From Mycolicibacterium sp. MU0053 (GTDB lineage Bacteria > Actinomycetota > Actinomycetes > Mycobacteriales > Mycobacteriaceae): a stretch of DNA of 64,000 bases. Positions 26,373 to 35,343 of the stretch are shown in pieces (position 1 is the first letter of the stretch; every line of letters begins with the position of its first letter). The translations under genes were made by a program, and so were the position numbers. The stretch covers positions 3,224,001 through 3,288,000 of the forward strand of contig NZ_OY726397.1 of NCBI RefSeq assembly GCF_963378095.1, read 5' to 3'. The notes below the pieces were generated by a model that saw nothing but the letters and a program-made list of their open reading frames with translations, made no database searches and was not told where the DNA came from.

Positions 26373-27059
26373 TCAGTCGCGGCCGGTGACGTCGGCCCCG
26401 GGGGTATCGGCCGAGGCGTCGACGGCGGGCGCCGGCGCGCCCTGGTTGACGGCATGGATGGCGCGTTGGGCCGTCTTGATCGCCAGGTAGGTACCGAGCG
26501 CCAGCGCCGCGGTCAGCGGCCAGCCCATCGCGATGCGGGCCACCCCCAGCCAGCCGGTCTGATCGGCATCGTAGAGGTGCTGCTGGACCAGGAACCGGGA
26601 CGCGAACAGCACCGCCCAGGCCAGCGTGGCGATGTCGAAGGCCCGGGTGGCCCGGCGCACCGACCGCCATTGATGGCCCTGCCCGTTGGTCCAGCCCCAG
26701 ACATAACCGACGACCGGTCGGCGAATGAGCACCGAGATGCCGAACACCGAGGCCCAGAACAGCGATGTCCAGATGCCGAGCAGGAAGTAGCCTTTGGACT
26801 CCCCCATCAGGTAGGCGATCAGCGCGCAGATCCCGACCCCGAAGAATCCGGAGATCGCCGGCTGAGTGGTCTCCCGTCGCGCGAGTCGCCACACCAGGAT
26901 CACCGTCGCGGCGACGAGCGCCGAGATGATCGCCGGCATCAGGCCGAACAGCGAGGAGATGGGCACGAAGACCAGTACGGGCAGCGACGAGTAGATCAGT
27001 CCACTCACGCCACCCATCTGGTCGAGCAGGCCTTGGGCGCCGGTGCGTTTGTCTGTCAA
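26373..27059 (-). CDS. DUF3159 membrane protein (Rv2693c)
   Basis: 228 residues, starting at TTG 27059 (no nearby ATG or GTG in frame). About six hydrophobic helices (e.g. LPVLVFVPISSLFGLMPAIISALVAATVILV; FFGVGICALIAYLMGESKGYFLLGIWTSLFW). GESKGYFLLGIW and VWGWTNGQG are conserved in the DUF3159 family. Function unknown; the topology resembles intracellular-septation-type proteins. It lies downstream of the OB-fold gene on the same strand with a 21-base gap, so the pair is likely co-transcribed. The polar C-terminus carries charged acidic residues. Confidence 0.85.
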   Translation of the reverse strand: MTDKRTGAQGLLDQMGGVSGLIYSSLPVLVFVPISSLFGLMPAIISALVAATVILVWRLARRETTQPAISGFFGVGICALIAYLMGESKGYFLLGIWTSLFWASVFGISVLIRRPVVGYVWGWTNGQGHQWRSVRRATRAFDIATLAWAVLFASRFLVQQHLYDADQTGWLGVARIAMGWPLTAALALGTYLAIKTAQRAIHAVNQGAPAPAVDASADTPGADVTGRD

Positions 27060-27080
27060 AGTCCCAGTGTTCGTGTCGGA

Positions 27081-27449
27081 TCAGCGGATTTCGTAGTGCG
27101 GGTTGTAGATCGCCTTGGTGCCGTTCTCGAGCGTGCCGAGCCGACCGCGGACCAGCAGTGAACGCCCGGACTCGATGCCGGGAATCCGCCGTTGCCCCAG
27201 CCACACCAGCAGGACCGTGGCCGTACCGTCGAACAGTTCGGCCCGGACCCCGCCAGCGCAGCCCTTGGCGTTGGTTTCCACACTACGCAGGGTGCCGACG
27301 ATGGTGACTTCCTGACCGCGCTTGCTGTCGATCGCGCGCTGCGCGCCGGTGTGCGCGGCCTCATCGGTGAGCTCTTCGACGTCGCGCTGTTCGGGGTCTT
27401 CCGTCAGCCGACGGGTGAGCCGACGCAGATAACCTGCGGCCGTAGCCAT
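27081..27449 (-). CDS. OB-fold nucleic-acid-binding protein (Rv2694c)
   Basis: 122 residues from ATG 27449, preceded by AGGAGA about 3 bases upstream. An earlier in-frame start at 27527 gives an unusual leader and was rejected. Residues about 45-115 make a five-strand OB-fold (GQEVTIVGTLRSVETNAKGCAGGVRAELFDGTATVLLVWLGQRRIPGIESGRSLLVRGRLG), like the nucleic-acid-binding module of RecG or aspartyl-tRNA synthetase. The first 40 residues are charged and helical. Function unknown; RNA or DNA binding is inference from the fold. Confidence 0.82.
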   Translation of the reverse strand: MATAAGYLRRLTRRLTEDPEQRDVEELTDEAAHTGAQRAIDSKRGQEVTIVGTLRSVETNAKGCAGGVRAELFDGTATVLLVWLGQRRIPGIESGRSLLVRGRLGTLENGTKAIYNPHYEIR

Positions 27450-27583
27450 GGCTTCTCCTGCTTCTTCGTTGCACTCGTTGTGCGAGCTGCCCTCGCCACC
27501 GTAGACCCCTGCGTACCCAATTGCCACGAGGCGCTACCCGCCCCCGCATCCGGCGTTCCGCGCACACCAGGCACCATCACTGA

Positions 27584-28288
27584 ATGGCTGTTGACCTCCG
27601 CGGTGTCCGCACCGTGCTGCTGCCCGGAACCGGCTCCGACGACGACTACGTCCGACGGGCGTTCGGCCCTGCTCTGCGCGCCGTCGGGGCCGTGGCGATC
27701 ACCCCCGCCACGGTGCCGCATCGGCTCATCGACGCCTACCGACAGGCGCTGGACGAGGCCGCCGAGGCGGGTCCGATCGCGGTCGGCGGGGTGTCGCTGG
27801 GGGCTGCCGTGGCGGTCGCCTGGGCGCTCGAGCATCCGGGGCGGACGGTGGCGGTGCTGGCGGCCCTACCGGCCTGGAGCGGTGACCCGCGGGAGGCGCC
27901 GGCCGCCGCGATGGCCCAACTGTCGGCGCAGCAGTTGCGCAGCGACGGCCTGGCCGCAGCCACGGCACGGATGCAGCAGTCCAGCCCGGGGTGGCTCGCC
28001 GCGGAGTTGGCCCGGTCCTGGGCGGGTCAATGGCCCGATCTGCCCGACGCGATGGAGCAGGCCGCGCGCTACATCGCCCCCACCGCATCCGAGCTGACCG
28101 CCCTGCGGCCGCCGCTGGGGGTCGCGTCGGCGGCCGACGATCCGGTGCACCCGCTCGAAATCGGCGCCGAGTGGGTGGCGGCCGCCCCGAGGGCCGCGCT
28201 GCGCACCGTCACGTTGGCGCAGTTCGGTGCGGATCCGGGGGCCTTGGGTGCGGCGTGTCTGGCCGCGCTCGACGACGTGGCCGACTGA
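27584..28288 (+). CDS. Alpha/beta hydrolase (Rv2695-like)
   Basis: 234 residues. VLLPGTGSDDDYVRRAF is the oxyanion HG-type loop, and VGGVSLGAAVAVAWALE gives the nucleophile Ser71. A likely Asp is in VASAADDPVHPLE, with the family GA-type C-terminus. Cytoplasmic; no signal. Substrate unknown. It diverges from the OB-fold gene across 134 bases. It is conserved next to the DUF3710/dut pair in mycobacteria. Confidence 0.8.
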   Translation: MAVDLRGVRTVLLPGTGSDDDYVRRAFGPALRAVGAVAITPATVPHRLIDAYRQALDEAAEAGPIAVGGVSLGAAVAVAWALEHPGRTVAVLAALPAWSGDPREAPAAAMAQLSAQQLRSDGLAAATARMQQSSPGWLAAELARSWAGQWPDLPDAMEQAARYIAPTASELTALRPPLGVASAADDPVHPLEIGAEWVAAAPRAALRTVTLAQFGADPGALGAACLAALDDVAD

Positions 28289-28315
28289 CCGGCTCGAACC
28301 GATTGTCTCGCTCCT

Positions 28316-28331
28316 GCGCCGCCGCTGGCGC
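28316..28331. terminator. Weak hairpin between convergent genes
   Basis: GCGCC-gccgct-GGCGC forms a 5-bp stem in the 62-base gap between the hydrolase and DUF3710 genes, the only convergent pair here with room for one. There is no U tract. It could serve both directions. Confidence 0.3.
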
Positions 28332-28350
28332 GTCGGCTCCGTCGACTCGA

Positions 28351-29124
28351 CTAGCCGCCGGTGATCGTGTTGGTGCTACGCAGTTGCTGCATGGCCGACA
28401 CCGAGCGACGCGCGGCCGGGTTCGGCGGCTCCGGCTCCGGCGGTGCCTGCTGTCCGGCCTGCTGTCCGGCCTGCTGGGCGGCGGCCTGTTCGGCGGCGGC
28501 CCGCAGCTGGGCGGCCATCGGCTCCGGCAGTTGCACCGGCAGCGGAGTGCGGACCGGCATGGGGGTGTCGCCGCGCCGGACCACCGTGTCGGCCAACGCA
28601 TTTCGGGCTTCCTGGACCAGCGCGGCCATGGTCTCCAGCGTGCCGTTGACCACGCACCGGATCATCCAGCGGTAGCCGTCGACGCCGATGAACCGGACCG
28701 CTCCGGAGGCCGTGCCGACCACCTCTCGCCCCCACGGGCCGGTCTCGATGCTGACCTCGGCGCTGTCCTTGCGCAGGGAGTCCGCCAGCTCGCCGGCCAC
28801 CTCCCGCCACAGCCCGGCGCTCTTGGGCGCGGCGTAGGCCGCAACGGTGAACCGTCCGTTCGGGGTCACCACCCACACGGCGCTGGGCACGCCGGCCTCA
28901 TTGAGTTCGACCTGCACCTGCCCGGCCTCGGGCATCGGGATGAGCACCGACCCCAGATCGAGCCGTCCCACCGCCGCGACGTCCGGGTCGTCGAAATCCT
29001 CGATGTCGAACGGGCCGTCGAGGTCGTCGGCGTCGTAGTCCTCGTCGTAGTCCAGGCCGCTGCTCACCGCGCTCTCGGCGGGCGCGCCGTCGTCGTCCTG
29101 CTTGCTCTTACCAAATGCCATCAC
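28351..29124 (-). CDS. DUF3710 family protein (Rv2696c)
   Basis: 257 residues. The N-terminus is Asp/Glu-rich and disordered ([24 protein letters not shown]). The core [45 protein letters not shown] is the DUF3710 domain, followed by a Gln/Ala-rich tail ([19 protein letters not shown]) and a basic end. Function unknown. It is conserved in actinobacteria next to dut; here its ATG overlaps the dut stop (ATGA), indicating translational coupling. Possible link to nucleotide or DNA metabolism is inference from context. Confidence 0.87.
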   Translation of the reverse strand: MMAFGKSKQDDDGAPAESAVSSGLDYDEDYDADDLDGPFDIEDFDDPDVAAVGRLDLGSVLIPMPEAGQVQVELNEAGVPSAVWVVTPNGRFTVAAYAAPKSAGLWREVAGELADSLRKDSAEVSIETGPWGREVVGTASGAVRFIGVDGYRWMIRCVVNGTLETMAALVQEARNALADTVVRRGDTPMPVRTPLPVQLPEPMAAQLRAAAEQAAAQQAGQQAGQQAPPEPEPPNPAARRSVSAMQQLRSTNTITGG

Positions 29125-29585
29125 AGACTCGCATGTCCTCCGGAGGAACCGTGACCGCCATCGCCACGGGTGGTGGCCGAAAGTCCGGCCTCGTCGAATG
29201 AGCTGACCTCGATGAGTTCAGGCAACTCGACCTGCTGCACCAGCAGCTGCGCGATGCGATCACCCCTACTGATCAGGATACGTTCGCTGGGATCCAGATT
29301 GATCAATGAAACCTTGATCTCTCCCCGATAACCGGAATCGATGGTGCCGGGACTGTTGACTATCGAAAGCCCCACGCGCGCAGCCAGACCCGAACGCGGG
29401 TGGACCAGCCCAACCATTCCCACCGGAATCGCGACCGCGATACCGGTCGGAACCAACGCGCGTTGACCCGGCCCCAACTCGACGTCTTCGGCGCTGAACA
29501 GGTCCACTCCGGCGTCGCCGGCGTGGGCACGCTGGGGCAACGGGAGTCCGGGGTCCAGGCGAACAACAGCCAGACGAGTCGACAC
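29121..29585 (-). CDS. dut: Deoxyuridine 5'-triphosphate nucleotidohydrolase (dUTPase)
   Basis: 154 residues with all five trimeric dUTPase motifs: motif [14 protein letters not shown] (about 22-34), motif [11 protein letters not shown] (62-70), motif [18 protein letters not shown] (78-92, Asp83 catalytic, Tyr86 contacting uracil), motif [12 protein letters not shown] and the C-terminal P-loop-like motif [13 protein letters not shown]. It hydrolyses dUTP to dUMP, preventing uracil misincorporation and supplying thymidylate synthesis. Start GTG 29585, 8 bases downstream of a -10 TAGTCT, so probably leaderless. Confidence 0.97.
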   Translation of the reverse strand: MSTRLAVVRLDPGLPLPQRAHAGDAGVDLFSAEDVELGPGQRALVPTGIAVAIPVGMVGLVHPRSGLAARVGLSIVNSPGTIDSGYRGEIKVSLINLDPSERILISRGDRIAQLLVQQVELPELIEVSSFDEAGLSATTRGDGGHGSSGGHASL

Positions 29586-29593
29586 GAGGCCAC

Positions 29594-29603
29594 AGACTAC
29601 CCT
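29594..29603. promoter_or_regulatory. Overlapping divergent -10 boxes of dut and DUF3093
   Basis: On the minus strand TAGTCT (complement of 29594-29599) precedes the dut GTG by 8 bases. On the plus strand TACCCT (29598-29603) precedes the DUF3093 GTG by 7 bases. They share the two bases TA at 29598-29599. The whole intergenic interval is only 25 bases, so both -35 regions must lie inside the opposing coding sequences. Confidence 0.6.
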
Positions 29604-29610
29604 TGGCCGG

Positions 29611-30093
29611 GTGTCGGACTCGGGTGTGACCTCTCAGCAGGTGCGATACCGCGAGCGCCTTTGGGTGCCGTGGTGGTGGTGGCCGTTGGGGTTCGGCTTG
29701 GCGGCGTTGATCGCCGCGCAGGTCAACCGGGCGCTTTCGGAGACCGATTTCCCGGAGTGGGTGCCGTTCGCCGCGCTCTTCGCGGTGGCGGTGGGCGTGC
29801 TGCTGTGGTTCGGTCGCGCCGAGGTGGCTGTGATCTCCCGGGACGGTCAGGTGGAACTGTGCGCCGGTCCGGCGCACCTGCCGGCCGGCGTCATCTCCCG
29901 CAGCGCCGAGGTGCCGCGGTCGGCGAAGTCGGCGGCACTGGGCCGCCAACTCGATCCGACGGCCTACGTCCTGCATCGGGGATGGGTGGGACCGATGGTG
30001 CTGGCGGTACTCGATGATCCGGACGACCCGACGCCGTACTGGCTGGTCAGCTGCCGTCATCCGGACCGCGTGCTGGCTGCGTTGAACGGCTGA
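29611..30093 (+). CDS. DUF3093 membrane protein (Rv2698)
   Basis: 160 residues from GTG 29611, chosen by the -10 box 7 bases upstream; a second GTG at 29626 is possible. Two transmembrane helices near the N-terminus ([39 protein letters not shown]), then a beta-rich cytoplasmic domain ([36 protein letters not shown]). Family DUF3093, function unknown. Divergent from dut and convergent with DUF4193, whose stop codon abuts its own (TGATCA). Confidence 0.87.
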   Translation: MSDSGVTSQQVRYRERLWVPWWWWPLGFGLAALIAAQVNRALSETDFPEWVPFAALFAVAVGVLLWFGRAEVAVISRDGQVELCAGPAHLPAGVISRSAEVPRSAKSAALGRQLDPTAYVLHRGWVGPMVLAVLDDPDDPTPYWLVSCRHPDRVLAALNG

Positions 30094-30396
30094 TCAGGCC
30101 GCGCAGTCGTTGCAGATCATCACGCCGTTCTTCTCGCTCGCGAGTCGGCTGCGGTGCTGGACCAGGAAGCAACTCGAGCAGGTGAACTCGTCGGCCTGCT
30201 TCGGAACCACCCGCACCGACAGCTCCTCACCGGAGAGGTCCGCCCCCGGCAGTTCGAATGATTCCGCGGACTCCACCTCGTCCACGTCGACGACCGCCGA
30301 CTGGGCCTCGTTGCGACGGGCCTTCAGTTCCTCCAGCGAATCTTCGGACACTTCATCTGTCTCGGAGCGCCGCGGCGCGTCATAGTCGGTAGCCAT
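30094..30396 (-). CDS. DUF4193 small acidic zinc-ribbon-like protein (Rv2699c)
   Basis: 100 residues from ATG 30396 with a GAAGAGG RBS just upstream (longer frame rejected). The first 60 residues are strongly acidic (SEDSLEELKARRNEAQSAVVDVDEVES). The C-terminus carries FTCSSCFLVQHRS and VMICNDCAA, a CxxC...CxxC zinc-ribbon, as in RNA-polymerase-binding-type or translation-associated small proteins. The protein is universal in mycobacteria; function is unknown. Opposite the divergent leaderless cei gene. Confidence 0.88.
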   Translation of the reverse strand: MATDYDAPRRSETDEVSEDSLEELKARRNEAQSAVVDVDEVESAESFELPGADLSGEELSVRVVPKQADEFTCSSCFLVQHRSRLASEKNGVMICNDCAA

Positions 30397-30574
30397 AACC
30401 TCTTCCCCTCGTCGTCCCCGTGCGCACAACGTGCTGCAGCATGGCTTTGTACCAGTGCCGAACGCGTGCGCCAAATGATTCGTGCCCGTATCGGCCTCTG
30501 TTCAACTGTGATTTACGTCACACTCTGTGCCGGCGCTTCTCGATTCCGTTGCGGACGGCGCCGCAAAGGTGCTC

Positions 30575-30580
30575 TAGAGT
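30575..30580 (+). promoter_or_regulatory. cei -10 box (leaderless)
   Basis: TAGAGT lies 6 bases before the cei GTG at 30587. The upstream 180 bases separate it from the DUF4193 start. Confidence 0.5.
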
Positions 30581-30586
30581 TCGGGC

Positions 30587-31240
30587 GTGGTCGCACAAAT
30601 CACCGAGGGAACTGCCTTCGACAAGCGCGGATTACCCTTCCGCCGCCGCAACATCATCCCCGGCGTCGTCACCGTGGCGGTGCTCGCCGTCGTCACCGCG
30701 CTGGTGTGGATGATCGCGCTCACCCGGCCCGAGGATGTGCACCAGGCCGCGGTGTGCAACCCCCCGCCGGCCCCGGCCGACGGCGGTACCGCGCCCACAC
30801 CCGGCGAGCCGGTGTCGCGCTCGGAGATGGCGGAGGTGATGCCGGCCAAACTCGCCGAGACCAAGATCAACGTCCTGAATGCCAGCGGACAGGGCGGACA
30901 GGCCGGCGAGGTGTCCGGGGCGCTGCGCGACCTCGGCTTCGCCCAACCCACCGCCGCCAACGATCCGCTCTACGCCTCGGCCCGGCTGACCTGCCAGGGT
31001 CAGATCCGCTTCGGACCCAACGGGCGGGCCGCGGCCGCCGCGGTATGGCTGGTGGCCCCCTGCACCGAACTGTTCGAAGACGGTCGCGGCGACGATTCGG
31101 TCGACCTGGCAATCGGGACCGAATTCGGCACCCTGACCCACAGCGACGACATCGACGCCGTGCTGGCCGGGTTGCGTCCCGACGCCACCGAACCGGCGGA
31201 TTCGCAGTTGCTCAGCAAGATCCACTCGGCAAGCTGCTAG
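30587..31240 (+). CDS. cei: Cell-envelope integrity protein Cei (LytR C-terminal domain)
   Basis: 217 residues. Single transmembrane helix at about 22-44 (NIIPGVVTVAVLAVVTALVWMIAL), Pro-rich linker, then a LytR_C-type extracytoplasmic domain (INVLNASGQGGQAGEVSGALRDLGF), a second lobe with two Cys (LTCQGQIRFG; VAPCTELFED) and a last Cys at the C-terminus. It matches Rv2700, reported to be required for envelope integrity and virulence. The LytR_C fold is found without the catalytic LCP domain, so it is probably a binding or scaffolding protein. Leaderless GTG start. Confidence 0.9.
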   Translation: MVAQITEGTAFDKRGLPFRRRNIIPGVVTVAVLAVVTALVWMIALTRPEDVHQAAVCNPPPAPADGGTAPTPGEPVSRSEMAEVMPAKLAETKINVLNASGQGGQAGEVSGALRDLGFAQPTAANDPLYASARLTCQGQIRFGPNGRAAAAAVWLVAPCTELFEDGRGDDSVDLAIGTEFGTLTHSDDIDAVLAGLRPDATEPADSQLLSKIHSASC

Positions 31241-31243
31241 CGC

Positions 31244-32107
31244 CTACTCCCGCAGCGGCGCGAGCCCTCCGAGCCCGCGCAGGACCTCCTGCAGCTCATC
31301 GGCGATGCCGGGCGCGCTCGCGGCGGTGAGGGCCGCGTCGTGCCCCGGATCCGGCACCAGCACCACGGCGCCGGCCTCGGCCGCGATCAGCGCCCCCGCC
31401 GCCCAGTCCCACACCTTGAGGCCGTGCTCGTAATGGGCATCGAGGCGGCCCGCCGCGACCAGGCACAGATCCAGCGCCGCCGACCCGATCCGGCGCACGT
31501 CGCGAACCGCCGGCAGCAGCCCCGCCAGCAGCGCCGCCTGGGCCCGCCGGCGGTGTGGCGAATAGCCGAAGCCGGTGCCTATCAGCGCCATGTCCAACCG
31601 CGTCACGGCACTGCAGCGCAAGTCCACCACACCCGTCGGGCCGCTGACGGTGGCGCCGAAACCCAGTGCCGCCGAAAAGATTTCACCACCGACGACGTCG
31701 GCCACGGCCCCGGCCACCGAGACGCCGTCGATCTGCGCCGCCACCGACACCGCGTAGGCCGGGATCCCGTAGACGAAGTTCACGGTGCCGTCGATCGGGT
31801 CCAGCACCCACGTCACCGTCCCCGCGGCGACCGCGTGCGTGGGACCGCCGCCCTCCTCGCCGAGCACGGCGTCGCCGGGACGCAGCTCGGCCAGCCGACG
31901 GCGCAGCAGCGCCTCGGTCTCGGTGTCGACGACGGTGACCGGGTCGGTCGGGGTGCTCTTGGCGGCGACGGCGTCGAGGACCGGGTTGGCGCCGAACACC
32001 TCGGCGCGGCGCGACCGCACGAACGCGGCCGCCTCGGCGGCCACCTGCTCGGCGACCGCCCGCAGCGCAGCGACATCCTGACCTGGGGGCACGGCGGGGT
32101 TCGTCAC
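31244..32107 (-). CDS. suhB: Inositol-1-monophosphatase SuhB
   Basis: 287 residues from GTG 32107 (upstream codons to 32125 also open). The metal site is visible: VLGEEGGG (Glu), WVLDPIDGTVNFVYGIP (Asp-Pro-Ile-Asp-Gly-Thr) and LKVWDWAAGALIAAEAG (WDxAAG). These are signature motifs of the Mg2+-dependent, Li+-sensitive IMPase family, and dephosphorylate inositol-1-phosphate for phosphatidylinositol, LAM and mycothiol. It matches Rv2701c. It diverges from ppgK, and its stop lies 3 bases from the cei stop. Confidence 0.93.
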   Translation of the reverse strand: MTNPAVPPGQDVAALRAVAEQVAAEAAAFVRSRRAEVFGANPVLDAVAAKSTPTDPVTVVDTETEALLRRRLAELRPGDAVLGEEGGGPTHAVAAGTVTWVLDPIDGTVNFVYGIPAYAVSVAAQIDGVSVAGAVADVVGGEIFSAALGFGATVSGPTGVVDLRCSAVTRLDMALIGTGFGYSPHRRRAQAALLAGLLPAVRDVRRIGSAALDLCLVAAGRLDAHYEHGLKVWDWAAGALIAAEAGAVVLVPDPGHDAALTAASAPGIADELQEVLRGLGGLAPLRE

Positions 32108-32182
32108 CGCTCCATCGCAACACACCGCAGGCGCGACGCACTATGTTTGAACCGCTGACCGCCACGCCGCCCAGGAGTTGCC

Positions 32183-32959
32183 ATGACCGCGCAAGTTCCC
32201 AGTCCTGCCGCAAACCACGGTTTCGGCATCGACGTCGGAGGCAGCGGCGTCAAGGGCGGCATCGTCGATCTGGGCACCGGGCAGCTGGTCGGGGAACGCT
32301 TCAAGCTGGCCACGCCCCGACCGTCCACCCCGGACGCGGTCGCCAAGACCATCGCGGCCGTCGTCGCGCATTTCGGTTGGACCGGACCGCTGGGGGTGAC
32401 TTATCCCGGCGTGGTGACCGACGGCATCGTGCGCACCGCCGCCAACATCGACGACTCGTGGATCGGCACCAACGCCACCGAGGTGTACCGCACGGCGCTC
32501 GGCGGCCAGCCGGTGACGGTGCTCAACGACGCCGACGCCGCCGGCCTGGCCGAGGAGCGCTTCGGTGCGGGTCGCGACCAAACCGGGGTGGTGGTGTTGC
32601 TGACGTTCGGGACCGGGATCGGCTCGGCGGTGATCCACAACGGTGTGCTGCTACCCAACACCGAGTTCGGCCATCTCGAGGTCGACGGCAAGGAGGCCGA
32701 GCACCGGGCCGCCTCCTCGGTCAAGGAGCACAAGGGCTGGACCTACGAACGCTGGACCAAGGAGGTCACCAAGGTGTTGGTGGCCGTCGAGAACGCGGTG
32801 TGGCCGGATTTGATCATCGCCGGCGGCGGCATCAGCCGAAAGGCCGACAAGTGGGTTCCGCTGCTGACCAACCGCACCCCCGTGGTGGCCGCCGCCCTGC
32901 AGAACACCGCCGGGATCGTGGGAGCAGCGATGGCGGCGCACGGGGACGGCACCGGGTAG
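32183..32959 (+). CDS. ppgK: Polyphosphate glucokinase
   Basis: 258 residues of the ROK/actin-ATPase fold. Phosphate loop GIDVGGSGVKGGIVDLG (15-31), the sugar-binding NDADAAGLAEERFG and the second phosphate motif VVLLTFGTGIGSAVIHNG are present, and LPNTEFGHLEVDGKEAE is typical of polyphosphate-preferring enzymes. It phosphorylates glucose using polyphosphate or ATP, feeding glycolysis. It has an AGGAG 5 bases before ATG 32183 and a -10 TATGTT (32142-32147), so a leadered message. Matches Rv2702. Confidence 0.94.
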   Translation: MTAQVPSPAANHGFGIDVGGSGVKGGIVDLGTGQLVGERFKLATPRPSTPDAVAKTIAAVVAHFGWTGPLGVTYPGVVTDGIVRTAANIDDSWIGTNATEVYRTALGGQPVTVLNDADAAGLAEERFGAGRDQTGVVVLLTFGTGIGSAVIHNGVLLPNTEFGHLEVDGKEAEHRAASSVKEHKGWTYERWTKEVTKVLVAVENAVWPDLIIAGGGISRKADKWVPLLTNRTPVVAAALQNTAGIVGAAMAAHGDGTG

Positions 32960-33019
32960 CCTCGAACGCAGGAGACGCGCTGAGTTACTTCTCGACGCGG
33001 TCAATCGCCGCACTGTCGT

Positions 33020-33025
33020 TACAAT
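33020..33025 (+). promoter_or_regulatory. sigA -10 box with long leader
   Basis: TACAAT is a strong match to the mycobacterial -10 consensus. No clear -35 is visible 16-18 bases upstream. Transcription from here would give a leader of about 120 bases before the sigA GTG, one of the longer leaders in this window. An unconfirmed 30-codon reading frame starts at ATG 33091 in this leader. Confidence 0.55.
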
Positions 33026-33154
33026 GGTCGAGGCGGCCGCCCAACGAATAGCGGTGAAGCTCCAAACCAGAGACTGACGCCGACATTCCAATGCCGACGC
33101 TTGCGGTGACGCACGCCCTGCGCACCGGAAGTCAGCACGACCGAAAGGGTGTAC

Positions 33155-34606
33155 GTGGCAGCGACAAAAGCCAGCACCGATGAGCCGGTGACGGCCACCG
33201 CCACCAAAGCCTCCGCATCAGGCACGGCGGCCAAGCGCGCGCCCGCCAAGCGGGCCACCAAGGCGGGACGGGCGACCAAGGCCGCCGATGGTGCGGCCAA
33301 GCCCGCCAAGGCAGCACCTCGCAAGGCAGCCGCCAAGGCCGCCGGCGGGGCGCCCGCACGGGGCCGCGCCAAGAAGGCGACGACGAAAGCCGTCGACGCC
33401 GACGGCGTCGAAATCGAGGACGTCGAGACCGAACCGGGCGACGAACTCGAGGCCGACCCCGACCTGGTGGTCGGCGTGGATCTCGAAGACCTCGAGGACG
33501 AGGACGAGACCGACGCCGCAGCCCCGGCCGGCACCAAGAAGGCCGCGTCCGGCAAGTCCGCCAAGGACGATGACGACGACGACATCAACGAGCCGTCCGA
33601 GAAGGACAAGGCCTCGGGCGATTTCGTCTGGGACGAAGAGGAGTCCGAGGCGCTGCGGCAGGCCCGCAAGGACGCCGAGCTCACCGCTTCGGCCGACTCG
33701 GTCCGCGCCTATCTCAAGCAGATCGGCAAGGTGGCGCTGCTCAACGCCGAAGAGGAAGTCGAGCTCGCCAAGCGCATCGAGGCGGGGCTGTACTGCACCC
33801 AGCTGATGACCGAGTTCGCCGAGAAGGGCGAGAAGCTGACGACGGCGCAACGCCGCGACTATCAGTGGATCTGCCGCGACGGCGACCGCGCCAAGAACCA
33901 TCTACTCGAGGCCAACCTGCGGCTGGTCGTCTCGCTGGCCAAGCGATACACCGGCCGCGGGATGGCGTTCCTGGACCTCATCCAGGAGGGCAACCTGGGC
34001 CTGATCCGTGCGGTCGAGAAGTTCGACTACACCAAGGGCTACAAGTTCTCCACGTACGCCACCTGGTGGATCCGCCAGGCCATCACCCGCGCCATGGCCG
34101 ACCAGGCCCGCACCATCCGTATCCCGGTGCACATGGTCGAGGTGATCAACAAGCTCGGCCGCATCCAGCGCGAGTTGCTGCAGGACCTGGGTCGCGAGCC
34201 CACGCCCGAAGAGCTGGCCAAGGAAATGGACATCACGCCGGAGAAGGTGCTGGAGATCCAGCAGTACGCGCGTGAGCCCATCTCGCTGGACCAGACCATC
34301 GGCGACGAGGGCGACTCCCAACTCGGCGACTTCATCGAGGACAGCGAAGCCGTGGTCGCCGTGGACGCGGTGTCGTTCACGCTGCTGCAGGATCAGCTGC
34401 AGTCCGTGCTCGAGACGCTCTCCGAGCGCGAGGCGGGCGTGGTGCGGCTGCGGTTCGGCCTCACCGACGGACAGCCGCGCACCCTCGACGAGATCGGGCA
34501 GGTCTACGGCGTGACCCGCGAGCGGATTCGCCAGATCGAGTCCAAGACCATGAGCAAGTTGCGGCACCCCAGCCGCTCGCAGGTGCTGCGCGACTACCTG
34601 GACTAG
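33155..34606 (+). CDS. sigA: Primary RNA polymerase sigma factor SigA
   Basis: 483 residues from GTG 33155, which has GAAAGGG 5-11 bases upstream; the GTG at 33149 is too close. The N-terminal ~170 residues are a Lys/Ala-rich then Asp/Glu-rich low-complexity extension (region 1.1-like). Region 1.2 starts at [31 protein letters not shown], region 2 holds [58 protein letters not shown], and region 4 has [23 protein letters not shown]. The housekeeping sigma factor recognises -35/-10 promoters. Stop overlaps the DUF952 stop (CTAG). Confidence 0.98.
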   Translation: MAATKASTDEPVTATATKASASGTAAKRAPAKRATKAGRATKAADGAAKPAKAAPRKAAAKAAGGAPARGRAKKATTKAVDADGVEIEDVETEPGDELEADPDLVVGVDLEDLEDEDETDAAAPAGTKKAASGKSAKDDDDDDINEPSEKDKASGDFVWDEEESEALRQARKDAELTASADSVRAYLKQIGKVALLNAEEEVELAKRIEAGLYCTQLMTEFAEKGEKLTTAQRRDYQWICRDGDRAKNHLLEANLRLVVSLAKRYTGRGMAFLDLIQEGNLGLIRAVEKFDYTKGYKFSTYATWWIRQAITRAMADQARTIRIPVHMVEVINKLGRIQRELLQDLGREPTPEELAKEMDITPEKVLEIQQYAREPISLDQTIGDEGDSQLGDFIEDSEAVVAVDAVSFTLLQDQLQSVLETLSEREAGVVRLRFGLTDGQPRTLDEIGQVYGVTRERIRQIESKTMSKLRHPSRSQVLRDYLD

Positions 34607-34962
34607 ATCGTCAGCGGCGGGAACCGGCCGTCGGCGTCCGGGAGGTACGGGGTGATTCTGCTCACCGCGCGGACGGGCACCGGCCCGTACAGATGGGGGA
34701 AAACCATCGACGCGGGATCGGTGGGCACCCCGGGTTCCCACCGCAGCGGCGCCGCGAGCAACGCCGGATTCAGGTACAGCAGTACCAAATCGCGCCGGCC
34801 GGCATAGAGCCGGTTGGCGGGCAGATGCACCTGCTCAGGCGTCGACAGGTGGACAAATCCCACCTCGCGCAGCGACGCCGGCCGGTACTCGGCGGTGCCG
34901 GCGGCCTCGGCCCAGTCCGCGGCCGCGCAGAGGTGAACGAGGTCGGCCGGGGTCGCAGGCAT
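34603..34962 (-). CDS. DUF952 family protein
   Basis: 119 residues from ATG 34962. [38 protein letters not shown] and [22 protein letters not shown] match the small DUF952 family (ADP-ribosyltransferase-like fold; function not established). The internal [18 protein letters not shown] segment is typical. A much longer open frame extends upstream to 35763, but it does not look coding and overlaps other genes. Convergent with sigA, overlapping at the stop. Confidence 0.85.
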   Translation of the reverse strand: MPATPADLVHLCAAADWAEAAGTAEYRPASLREVGFVHLSTPEQVHLPANRLYAGRRDLVLLYLNPALLAAPLRWEPGVPTDPASMVFPHLYGPVPVRAVSRITPYLPDADGRFPPLTI

Positions 34963-35091
34963 GGCATCAGCCTGCCGCAGCGGCGCGACGAAGCGAAGGT
35001 GAGACACGACACACCGGTGCAGCCTTGGGGAACAACGCCGGAACGCCGAACGTCTGACAGAGTAAGAGATCACGCGAGGAACGGAGGAGCC

Positions 35092-35280
35092 ATGACCGCA
35101 ACTCTGACCAGTCCGGCTTTGACACGGGCTGATCGCTGCGACCGGTGCGGTGCTGCCGCCCGGGTGCGCGCCAAGCTCCCATCCGGAGCCGAATTGTTGT
35201 TCTGCCAGCACCACGCCAACAAGCACGAGGCCAAGCTGGCCGAACTCGCCGCGGTGCTGGAGACCAGCCCCGCTGAGTAG
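35092..35280 (+). CDS. Small DUF7455-like Cys-rich protein
   Basis: 62 residues from ATG 35092 with a strong GGAGG RBS (ACGGAGGAG) 4-7 bases upstream, which decides the start. CDRCGAAARVRAKLP...LLFCQHHANKHE is a CxxC...C...H cluster, probably binding zinc (two Cys, Cys and His ligands). Too short for a standard annotation; widespread and conserved in actinobacteria, function unknown. The following membrane gene is 63 bases downstream on the same strand, which may mean co-transcription. Confidence 0.85.
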   Translation: MTATLTSPALTRADRCDRCGAAARVRAKLPSGAELLFCQHHANKHEAKLAELAAVLETSPAE

Positions 35281-35343
35281 TAAGTCGCCGTCGGAGCGTC
35301 GCGCTTCGCAGATTCGCCGGAAGTCAGGAATGCTGGTCTGGTC

